Source: CAZMMV01 sp964567475 (lineage in GTDB: Bacteria > Bacillota > Clostridia > Tissierellales > Tissierellaceae). From it: a stretch of 19,750 nucleotides of DNA. The DNA lies in the NCBI GenBank assembly GCA_964567475.1, contig CAZMMV010000025.1, positions 1-19,750 of the forward strand, given 5' to 3'. The notes under the pieces are model-generated. The model was not told the DNA's origin. It was given only the letters and a program-made list of their open reading frames with translations, and made no database searches. Of this stretch, positions 13,569 to 19,750 are shown piece after piece. Numbering within the stretch: the stretch's first letter is position 1; each line of letters begins with the position of its first letter. The translations under genes were made by a program, and so were the position numbers.

Positions 13569-15494
13569 ATGCCCAATGGTAAAAATGAATTAAATGAAAA
13601 AAATAGACATTATACAGCACAAGATATTCAAGTACTTGAAGGACTTGAGCCAGTAAGAAAAAGACCTGGTATGTATATAGGTAGTACTGGACCTAGAGGT
13701 CTTCATCACTTAGTGTACGAGGTAGTAGACAATGGTATAGATGAAGCATTAGCAGGGATATGTGACACGATAAGGGTCACTATTTTTAATGATAATTCTG
13801 TAGAAGTAATAGATAATGGTAGTGGTATCCCAATAGAGATACATCCACAAACTGGTAAATCCACTGTGGAAACTGTACTAACAATACTTCATGCAGGTGG
13901 TAAATTTAATCACGGTGCTTACAAAGTATCTGGAGGTCTTCATGGTGTAGGTGTTTCTGTAGTAAATGCCTTATCAGAATGGCTTGTAGTAAAAGTTAAA
14001 AGAAATAATAAGGAGTATATGCAAAAATTTGCAAGGGGTTATGCAAAAACTGAATTAGAAATAATAGGTGAATCTGATTCTAATGGTACATCTATTCATT
14101 TTCTACCAGATAGTGAGATTTTTGATACTTTAGATTTTAGTTATGATACATTAAAAAATAGATTTAGAGAAATGGCATTTTTAAATAGAGCAGTTAAATT
14201 AATTTTAGATGATAAAAGAAGTGGCAAATATGAAGAATTTTATTATGAAGGCGGAATAAAGTCTTTTGTAGAGTATATTAATAGAAATAAAACTTCTATA
14301 CAAAAAGATATTATATATTTTGAAGCTGAAAAGGATGATTCTACTGTAGAAATTGCATTGCAATATACAGATTCATATTCTGAAAATATATTTACTTTTG
14401 CAAATAACATAAATACTCCTGAGGGAGGTACTCATCTTTCAGGTCTTAGAACTGCTTTGACTAGGGTTGTAAATGATTATGGTAGAAAGTATGGATATAT
14501 AAAAGAGAAGGAGTCAAATCTTAGTGGTGATGATGTAAGAGAAGGATTAACTGGTGTATTATCAGTTAAATTAATGGATCCTCAATTTGAAGGACAAACT
14601 AAGAGTAAATTAGGAAATAGTGAAATGAGAGGTATAGTTGAATCATTAGCCTATGATAATATAAGTATTTTCTTAGAAGAGAATCCTAAGGATGGAAAAA
14701 TAATATTAGAAAAGGCAATATCTTCTCAAAGAGCAAGAGAAGCTGCTAGAAAGGCTAGAGACTTAACTAGGAGAAAAAGTGTATTGGATAATACAACTCT
14801 TCCTGGTAAATTAGCTGATTGTCAAAATACTGGTACTGAAAACACTGAGATATATATAGTGGAGGGAGACTCCGCTGGTGGTAGTGCTAAGCAAGGTAGA
14901 GATAAAAAATTCCAAGCAATACTACCCTTAAAAGGAAAAATAATGAATGTTGAAAAGGCAAGACTTGACAGAATTTTAGGTTTTGAAGAAATAAAGGCAT
15001 TGATTACTGCTTTTGGTACTAGCATAGGAGACGAATTTGATATAGAAAAATTAAGATATGGTAAAATAATAATAATGACGGATGCGGACGTAGACGGTGC
15101 CCACATTAGAACATTGTTATTGACATTTTTCTTTAGATATATGAGAGAGTTAATAGAAAATGGTCATGTATTTATAGCTCAACCACCTCTTTATAAGGTT
15201 TCTAGAGGAAAAAAGGAACATTATGCATATAGTGATAAAGAATTAGATAAAGCTTTAGCAGAGTTTGGAAATAAAAATTATCACATACAAAGATATAAAG
15301 GTCTTGGAGAAATGAATCCAGAACAATTATGGGAAACTACTATGGATCCTAAAGGCAGAATCCTTTTAAAGGTAAATATAGATGATGCTGTAGCAGCTGA
15401 TGAAATATTTACAACTTTAATGGGTGATAAGGTTCAACCAAGAAGAGAGTTTATAGAAACAAATGCTAAATTTGCTAAGAATATAGATATATAG
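13569..15494 (+). CDS. gyrB: DNA gyrase subunit B
   Basis: ATPase subunit of gyrase, which introduces negative supercoils. It has 641 residues, normal for GyrB. The GHKL ATPase domain occupies the first 220 or so: EVVDNGIDEA holds the Mg/ATP glutamate-asparagine motif, and GGLHGVGVSVVNALS the ATP lid. The TOPRIM domain has EGDSAGGSAKQGRD at about 432 and DADVDGAH at about 505. QRYKGLGEMNPEQLWETTMDP closes the protein as in gyrases. ATG 13569 follows GGAGG. gyrA starts 11 bp after its stop codon, so the two subunits are co-expressed. Confidence 0.98.
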   Translation: MPNGKNELNEKNRHYTAQDIQVLEGLEPVRKRPGMYIGSTGPRGLHHLVYEVVDNGIDEALAGICDTIRVTIFNDNSVEVIDNGSGIPIEIHPQTGKSTVETVLTILHAGGKFNHGAYKVSGGLHGVGVSVVNALSEWLVVKVKRNNKEYMQKFARGYAKTELEIIGESDSNGTSIHFLPDSEIFDTLDFSYDTLKNRFREMAFLNRAVKLILDDKRSGKYEEFYYEGGIKSFVEYINRNKTSIQKDIIYFEAEKDDSTVEIALQYTDSYSENIFTFANNINTPEGGTHLSGLRTALTRVVNDYGRKYGYIKEKESNLSGDDVREGLTGVLSVKLMDPQFEGQTKSKLGNSEMRGIVESLAYDNISIFLEENPKDGKIILEKAISSQRAREAARKARDLTRRKSVLDNTTLPGKLADCQNTGTENTEIYIVEGDSAGGSAKQGRDKKFQAILPLKGKIMNVEKARLDRILGFEEIKALITAFGTSIGDEFDIEKLRYGKIIIMTDADVDGAHIRTLLLTFFFRYMRELIENGHVFIAQPPLYKVSRGKKEHYAYSDKELDKALAEFGNKNYHIQRYKGLGEMNPEQLWETTMDPKGRILLKVNIDDAVAADEIFTTLMGDKVQPRREFIETNAKFAKNIDI

Positions 15495-15505
15495 GAGGTG
15501 GAATA

Positions 15506-17923
15506 ATGGAAAATGAAAATGATAAAATAATAGATATTGATATAGAAGATGAAATGAAAAAATCCTATTTAGATTATGCAATGAGTGTAATCATGAGTAG
15601 GGCTTTACCAGATGTACGTGATGGGCTGAAGCCTGTTCATAGAAGAATCATATATGCCATGAATGAGCTTGGCATGAGTCCTGATAAGCAATATAGCAAG
15701 TCAGCAAGGGTAGTAGGAGACGTTTTAGGTAAGTATCATCCTCATGGAGATAGTTCAGTGTATAAGGCTATGGTAAGGCTAGCACAGGATTTTAATACAA
15801 GATATCCATTAGTAGATGGACATGGTAACTTTGGATCTATAGATGGAGATAGTGCAGCTGCTATGCGTTATACTGAAGCTAGAATGACTAAACTTTCTAT
15901 GGAACTTTTAAGAGATATAGGAAAAGAAACTGTTGATTATAGACTTAACTTTGATGAAAGATTAAAAGAACCTGTAGTTTTACCTAGTAAGTTCCCTAAT
16001 CTAATGGTTAATGGTTCTTCAGGTATAGCTGTAGGTATGGCTACTAATATTCCACCTCACAATTTAAATGAAATTGTAGATGGAATTGTTATGTTGATAG
16101 ATAATCCAGATTCAACTATAGAAGACTTAATGACAGTTATAAAGGGGCCAGACTTTCCAACAGGAGCTCATATAATAGGTAAAGATGCTATAAAGTCTGC
16201 TTTTGAAACTGGTAGGGGCAAAATTAAAGTAAGAGCTTTTGCTGAAATTGAAGATATGGGTAAGGGAAAACAACGTATTTTAGTAACTGAACTACCATAT
16301 CAAGTAAATAAATCAAGATTAATTCAAAAGATAGCTGATCATGTTAGAAATAAAAAAATCGAAGGAATATCTGATCTAAGAGATGAATCTGATAGAGAAG
16401 GTATGAGAATAGTTGTAGAATTAAAAAGGGATACCAATGCAAATGTAGTATTAAACAATCTATATAAACATACTCAGATGCAAACTACCTTTGGAGTTAT
16501 AATGCTGGCTTTAGTAGATAATGAGCCTAGAGTACTGAATTTAAAGCAGATATTAACTTACTATATAGAGCATCAAAAAGAAATTATAATTAGAAGAACT
16601 AAATTTGATTTAAATAAGGCTGAAGAAAGAGCCCATATAGTAGAGGGTTTAAGAATAGCCTTAGATAATATAGATGAAATAATAAAAATTATAAGAGCTA
16701 GTGAAAATGATTCAGCTGCTAGAGAAAGTTTAATGGAGAATTTTGGACTATCAGAGATACAATCTCAAGCTATATTAGATATGAGGCTTAAGAGATTAAC
16801 TGGATTAGAGCGTGAAAAACTAGATGCTGAATATGAAGAATTAACAAATGAAATTAATAAATTTAAAGAGATACTATCTAGTGAAGAATTAATATATGAG
16901 ATAATAAAAACAGAGATAATAGAAATAAAAGAGAAACATGGTGATCTAAGAAGAACTAGAATAATGCCTTCAGAGGATGAAATAAATATAGAAGATATGA
17001 TAGAAGAAGAAGATGTTGTAATTACATTAACTCACTTTGGATATATAAAAAGAACTCCAGAGTATACTTATAAAACTCAAAGAAGAGGTGGTAGAGGCAT
17101 AATTGGCCTTACTACTAGAGATGATGATTTTGTAGAAAACTTATATATTGTATCCACTCATGATAAGATATTATTCTTTACAAATAAAGGTAAAGTGTTT
17201 TCATTGAAGGCTTATGAAATACCTGAGGGTAGTAGGCAAGCTAAGGGAACAGCTATCATAAACTTATTAAACTTAGATAAAAATGAGAGAATAAATGCTA
17301 TGATACCTATAAGTAAAGATACGACTAAGGATAATTTAGTACTTATAACTAAGAATGGTATTATAAAAAAGACTAAATTAGAAAGCTATGAAAACATTAG
17401 AAAAAATGGAATTATAGCTATAAGCCTAAAAGAAGAAGACGAATTGATAGGTGTTAAGAAAACAGATGGTAAAAAAGAAATAATATTGGTAACTAAAAAA
17501 GGAATGTCAATTAGATTTGATGAAAATGATGTAAGAGCTATGGGAAGAACAGCAATGGGAGTAAAAGGAATTGATTTAAAAGAAAATGATGAAGTTGTTG
17601 CCATGGAATTAATAGAAGAAGATAAAAAGTTACTAGTTATTTCTGAAGGTGGATTTGGTAAAAGAACAGATTTAAAAGAGTACAAGACCCAAATCAGAGG
17701 CGGTAAAGGTCTTATAACATATAATATAAGAGAAAAGACTGGTGACATCGTAGATGCTAGAGTAGTGGCTGATGACGATGAAATAATGATGATATCCTTA
17801 CATGGTACTATAATTAGAATTATGGCAAAAGATATATCAATAATGGGTAGATCTACTCAAGGAGTAACATTGATGAAAATGAAAAAGGATAAAGTAGTTG
17901 CAGTAGCAAAATATACAGTATAA
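15506..17923 (+). CDS. gyrA: DNA gyrase subunit A
   Basis: DNA cleavage-reunion subunit of gyrase, 805 residues. The active-site tyrosine is Tyr122 in AAAMRYTEA. The beta-pinwheel C-terminal domain begins around 500 and holds the GyrA box TQRRGGRG, which distinguishes GyrA from ParC. ATG 15506 follows AGGAGGTGG overlapping the gyrB stop. Numbering matches E. coli, so the quinolone-binding positions are Ser83 and residue 87. Residue 87 is Lys (GDSSVYKAM), whereas most bacteria have Asp or Glu. That charge change is found in quinolone-resistant mutants of other species, so reduced quinolone sensitivity is possible; this is inference. A strong terminator follows directly. Confidence 0.98.
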   Translation: MENENDKIIDIDIEDEMKKSYLDYAMSVIMSRALPDVRDGLKPVHRRIIYAMNELGMSPDKQYSKSARVVGDVLGKYHPHGDSSVYKAMVRLAQDFNTRYPLVDGHGNFGSIDGDSAAAMRYTEARMTKLSMELLRDIGKETVDYRLNFDERLKEPVVLPSKFPNLMVNGSSGIAVGMATNIPPHNLNEIVDGIVMLIDNPDSTIEDLMTVIKGPDFPTGAHIIGKDAIKSAFETGRGKIKVRAFAEIEDMGKGKQRILVTELPYQVNKSRLIQKIADHVRNKKIEGISDLRDESDREGMRIVVELKRDTNANVVLNNLYKHTQMQTTFGVIMLALVDNEPRVLNLKQILTYYIEHQKEIIIRRTKFDLNKAEERAHIVEGLRIALDNIDEIIKIIRASENDSAARESLMENFGLSEIQSQAILDMRLKRLTGLEREKLDAEYEELTNEINKFKEILSSEELIYEIIKTEIIEIKEKHGDLRRTRIMPSEDEINIEDMIEEEDVVITLTHFGYIKRTPEYTYKTQRRGGRGIIGLTTRDDDFVENLYIVSTHDKILFFTNKGKVFSLKAYEIPEGSRQAKGTAIINLLNLDKNERINAMIPISKDTTKDNLVLITKNGIIKKTKLESYENIRKNGIIAISLKEEDELIGVKKTDGKKEIILVTKKGMSIRFDENDVRAMGRTAMGVKGIDLKENDEVVAMELIEEDKKLLVISEGGFGKRTDLKEYKTQIRGGKGLITYNIREKTGDIVDARVVADDDEIMMISLHGTIIRIMAKDISIMGRSTQGVTLMKMKKDKVVAVAKYTV

Positions 17924-17959
17924 AGGTTAAGGATATCTTTTAAGATATCCTTAACTTTT
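17924..17959 (+). terminator. Intrinsic terminator after gyrA
   Basis: GTTAAGGATATCTT (17926-17939) pairs perfectly with AAGATATCCTTAAC (17942-17955), and four T residues follow. The stem starts directly after the gyrA stop codon (17921-17923). It ends the dnaA/dnaN-to-gyrA block and separates it from the rsbV operon. Confidence 0.9.
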
Positions 17960-17982
17960 ATATATGAATCATAGTTAATTGC

Positions 17983-18011
17983 TTTACATTAAATAAAATT
18001 TATTATAAAAT
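17983..18011 (+). promoter_or_regulatory. Putative sigma-A promoter of the rsbV-rsbW-sigB operon
   Basis: TTTACA (17983-17988), a 17-nt spacer and TAAAAT (18006-18011) give a good vegetative promoter match. It lies between the gyrA terminator and rsbV. I see no GGGTAT-type SigB -10 in this gap, so autoregulation by the sigma factor is not evident here. Confidence 0.55.
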
Positions 18012-18045
18012 TAAAATATACTCATATATAGGGGGGTTTTTTATT

Positions 18046-18375
18046 ATGTCTTTAGATACTCAAGTGAAATTTAATGAAAAAGAAAACAAATGGTTTATTA
18101 CACCTAATGGTGAAATAGATATATATACATCTCCTGACTTTAAAAAGGTTGTATTAGATGCTTTTGATAGTAGAGAAAGCGATATATTGATAGACTGTAT
18201 AAATCTAGTGTACGTAGATAGTACAGGCTTAGGAGCACTAATATATATATTAAAGAAACTTAAAGAAAAGGAATATAAGATTTATCTAACTAATCTTAAA
18301 TCAAATGTTAGAAAGATATTTGATATTACAAAACTAGATAAATTATTTATTATCAGAGGTGAGGCAGATGAATAA
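18046..18375 (+). CDS. rsbV: Anti-sigma factor antagonist (RsbV-like STAS protein)
   Basis: STAS-domain protein of 109 residues that in the partner-switching model binds the anti-sigma factor RsbW and frees the sigma factor when unphosphorylated. The phosphorylation motif VDSTGLGAL places the switch serine at Ser59 (DST, as in RsbV). The domain runs almost the whole length. A strong ribosome-binding site, AGGGGGG, precedes the ATG. The gene is first in a three-gene operon, overlaps rsbW by eight bases and lies downstream of gyrA. The serine phosphatase (RsbU/RsbP type) that would reactivate it is not in the window. Confidence 0.93.
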   Translation: MSLDTQVKFNEKENKWFITPNGEIDIYTSPDFKKVVLDAFDSRESDILIDCINLVYVDSTGLGALIYILKKLKEKEYKIYLTNLKSNVRKIFDITKLDKLFIIRGEADE

Positions 18376-18742
18376 TGATATTATAAAACTATCAATACCT
18401 AAAAAGCCTGAATATATTAGTATAGTAAGGCTTACTGCTTCAAGTATAGGAAATAATCTATTATTTAATATAGATGATATAGAAGATATAAAGGTTTCTG
18501 TAGGAGAAGCTTGTATAAACTCTTTAATAACAGAAGATAATGATCAAATATCTATTATATTTGAAATAGAAGAAGAAAAACTTATAATCAAGATATCAGA
18601 TACTATTGAAAATATTTCTGAAGTTACAAATGCAAACAAAGAAAGAGAGCTTGGATTGTTAATTATAAAATCACTAATGGATGAGGTGAAGTTTACCAGT
18701 AATGGAATAGAAATGATAAAACATATAGAGGTTGATAATTAA
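18368..18742 (+). CDS. rsbW: RsbW-like anti-sigma factor (GHKL kinase family, degenerate)
   Basis: Predicted anti-sigma factor/serine kinase that binds the sigma factor or phosphorylates RsbV. It has 124 residues, shorter than usual RsbW (about 145-160). The N-box is GEACINS at about residues 44-50. The ATP-lid motifs are weak: the expected D-x-G-x-G is D-T-I-E-N, and the segment to the next motif (ELGLLIIKSLMDEV) is short. The LMDEV sequence after the G2 region is typical of this family. ATG 18368 is preferred, with GAGGTGAGG just upstream; an in-frame GTG at 18359 overlaps that site. The stop and the sigma-gene start share a base (TAATG), so translation is coupled. Kinase activity is doubtful; sigma-factor binding alone may remain. 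Confidence 0.82.
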   Translation: MNNDIIKLSIPKKPEYISIVRLTASSIGNNLLFNIDDIEDIKVSVGEACINSLITEDNDQISIIFEIEEEKLIIKISDTIENISEVTNANKERELGLLIIKSLMDEVKFTSNGIEMIKHIEVDN

Positions 18743-19530
18743 TGGCAAAAAAACAAGACGAAAAAGAAAATAAAGCTTTAAGCAAAAAAGAAATAAAAGA
18801 CCTATTTAAATCTTATAGTATAAGTAAGGATAGCAAGATAAGGAAAATTCTCATAGAAGAACATATTTATATAGCTGAAATATTATCTAAAAAATACGCA
18901 AATAGAGGTATAGAATATGATGATATATTTCAAGTTGCTTCTATAGGCCTTATATACGCTGTAGATAGATATGATGTAAATAAGGGATTTGAATTTTCTA
19001 GTTTTGCTACTCCTACTATTATAGGAGAAATAAAAAAACACTTTAGGGATAAGGGTTGGACAATAAGAGTACCAAGAAGAATTCAAGAATTATCTAAGAA
19101 GATAAACAATGCCAAAGTATTTTTGGCACAAGAATTACAAAAATCACCTACTATTAAGGAAATAGCAGAATACTTAAATCATACTGAAGAAGAAATATTA
19201 GAATCTATGGAGGCTAGTAAAGTATATAGTCCTCAATCATTAGATCTAACTTATGATTCTAATAATAGTGAAAGAGATATAAATCTGGCAGATCTTATTG
19301 GAGAAGACGATGTTTATTTTGGTAAGATAGAGAATGCTGATTTCATATTAACTGCAATGGAAAAATTAGATGATGTAGAAAAACAAATATTAATAGAGCG
19401 ATATTTTAATAAGAAAACTCAGGTATCCATAGCTGAGAGGCTTGGTATATCGCAAATGACAGTATCTAGGATTGAAAAAAAGGTATTAGGAAAGTTAAGA
19501 AAAGAAGTTGAAAAAATACTTGTTGTATAA
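18742..19530 (+). CDS. sigB: SigB-family alternative sigma factor
   Basis: Sigma-70 family group 3 factor of 262 residues. Region 2 includes IEYDDIFQVASIGLIYAVDRYD at about 57-78, followed by FEFSSFATPTIIGEIKKHFRDKGWTIRVPRRIQEL. VPRRI is characteristic of SigB rather than the sporulation factor SigF. Region 3 spans about 125-165. Region 4 ends in a helix-turn-helix, TQVSIAERLGISQMTVSRIEKKVL, near 229-252. Together with rsbV and rsbW this is the classic general-stress partner-switching module. From memory, Clostridioides difficile has the same rsbV-rsbW-sigB order after gyrA. The start ATG overlaps the rsbW stop, and a weak hairpin follows. Confidence 0.94.
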   Translation: MAKKQDEKENKALSKKEIKDLFKSYSISKDSKIRKILIEEHIYIAEILSKKYANRGIEYDDIFQVASIGLIYAVDRYDVNKGFEFSSFATPTIIGEIKKHFRDKGWTIRVPRRIQELSKKINNAKVFLAQELQKSPTIKEIAEYLNHTEEEILESMEASKVYSPQSLDLTYDSNNSERDINLADLIGEDDVYFGKIENADFILTAMEKLDDVEKQILIERYFNKKTQVSIAERLGISQMTVSRIEKKVLGKLRKEVEKILVV

Positions 19531-19550
19531 AGTTTATAAGGGACAAATCT

Positions 19551-19597
19551 AAAGGCCTATATAATGTAAAGAAAGTTTTTATATTATATGGGCCCTT
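19551..19597 (+). repeat. Imperfect inverted repeat after sigB (possible weak terminator)
   Basis: GGCCTATATAAT (19554-19565) pairs with ATTATATGGGCC (19583-19594) through one G-U pair, around a 17-base loop. Only scattered T residues follow. It may end sigB transcription before the strong promoter downstream, but it lacks a clean T run. Confidence 0.45.
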
Positions 19598-19625
19598 ACA
19601 TTAATAAAATAGTTTTAAAAAAGCC

Positions 19626-19654
19626 TTGACATTATTAGGCAAAGGATGTATTAT
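19626..19654 (+). promoter_or_regulatory. Strong promoter P1, probably of an rRNA operon
   Basis: TTGACA (19626-19631), a 17-nt spacer and TATTAT (19649-19654) form a strong promoter. An AT-rich tract (about 19600-19624) lies upstream, resembling an UP element. A leader follows with a small hairpin (GACATAC and GTGTGTC, about 19673-19692). No structural RNA is seen before the window ends. Confidence 0.75.
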
Positions 19655-19737
19655 ATTAAGAGTTGGCTGTAAGACATACGAACTTGTGTGTCGAGAGAAG
19701 ATTAAAAAAAGAATTAAAAAGAACTTCTAAAAAACAG

Positions 19738-19743
19738 TTGACA
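19738..19743 (+). promoter_or_regulatory. Second -35 box (P2), cut by window edge
   Basis: A perfect TTGACA lies 112 bp after the first -35, preceded by an A-rich tract. Its -10 would be outside the window. Two strong promoters in tandem about 100 bp apart are typical of Firmicute rRNA operons, so 16S rRNA probably follows. That is inference from spacing and promoter strength. Confidence 0.55.
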
Positions 19744-19750
19744 AATATGT

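Noticed and set aside
14822..15106. 94-codon minus-strand open frame inside gyrB
   Set aside because: Shadow of gyrB; Ser/Ile-rich composition typical of antisense frames and no ribosome-binding site or homology recognised.
13569..17923. Topoisomerase IV (parE/parC) instead of gyrase
   Set aside because: The GyrA box QRRGGRG and the dnaA-recF-gyrB-gyrA context identify gyrase.
18046..19530. Reading the three-gene operon as the sporulation spoIIAA-spoIIAB-sigF operon
   Set aside because: The sigma factor has the VPRRI and FATPTIIGEI segments of SigB, and the antagonist has DST as in RsbV; position after gyrA also fits rsbV-rsbW-sigB.
19655..19750. Start of a 16S rRNA or tRNA gene at the right edge
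   Set aside because: No conserved rRNA or tRNA sequence is visible before the window ends; only promoter and leader are supported.
1..19750. CRISPR array, insertion sequence, prophage or integrated element
   Set aside because: No regular spaced repeats, transposase, integrase or composition break was seen; gene order is conserved core origin region apart from the hsp20 insertion.

Overview
This window is the chromosomal replication-origin region of a low-GC, AT-rich Gram-positive bacterium, most likely a member of the Clostridia. The gene order around dnaA, the codon usage, an Hsp20 gene under CIRCE/HrcA control and a SigB-type rsbV-rsbW-sigB cluster directly after gyrA all fit. From memory, the same gyrA-rsbV-rsbW-sigB order occurs in Clostridioides difficile, so a Peptostreptococcaceae- or Tissierellales-like organism is my best guess. 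The genus cannot be fixed from this sequence alone.

Layout, left arm (all genes on the minus strand, read away from the origin): rpmH, rnpA, yidD, yidC and jag form one ribosomal-protein/RNase P/membrane-insertase cluster. It begins at a consensus promoter and ends in a strong hairpin at the jag stop codon. Next come the tRNA U34-modification genes mnmE and mnmG, the 16S rRNA methyltransferase rsmG, a Noc-type ParB-family gene, a heat-shock hsp20 gene, and parA (soj), which runs off the left edge about 250 codons in. Three parS-like 16-mers lie between noc and parA. Two of them form the stems of intrinsic terminators.

Centre: the origin is bipartite. About 560 bp between rpmH and dnaA carry five consensus DnaA boxes and several near-matches. 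A second element between dnaA and dnaN has a 14-bp inverted repeat, a perfect DnaA box, seven consecutive DnaA-trio triplets and an AT-rich unwinding region.

Right arm (all plus strand): dnaA, dnaN, an S4-domain gene (yaaA/rlbA), recF, remB, gyrB and gyrA form the replication-initiation/topology block, closed by a strong terminator. A separate unit follows: rsbV, rsbW and a SigB-family sigma gene, with overlapping reading frames. The window ends in a consensus promoter and the -35 box of a second one, the tandem arrangement typical of an rRNA operon. No rRNA sequence is inside the window.

Most of the region is conserved core chromosome. I do not see a mobile element, CRISPR array or clearly novel multi-gene system. 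The points most worth checking are the parS/terminator double-function palindromes, the Noc-type protein that lacks the usual N-terminal membrane helix, the hsp20 insertion between noc and parA, the lysine at GyrA position 87, and the anti-sigma factor with a degenerate ATP-binding motif.
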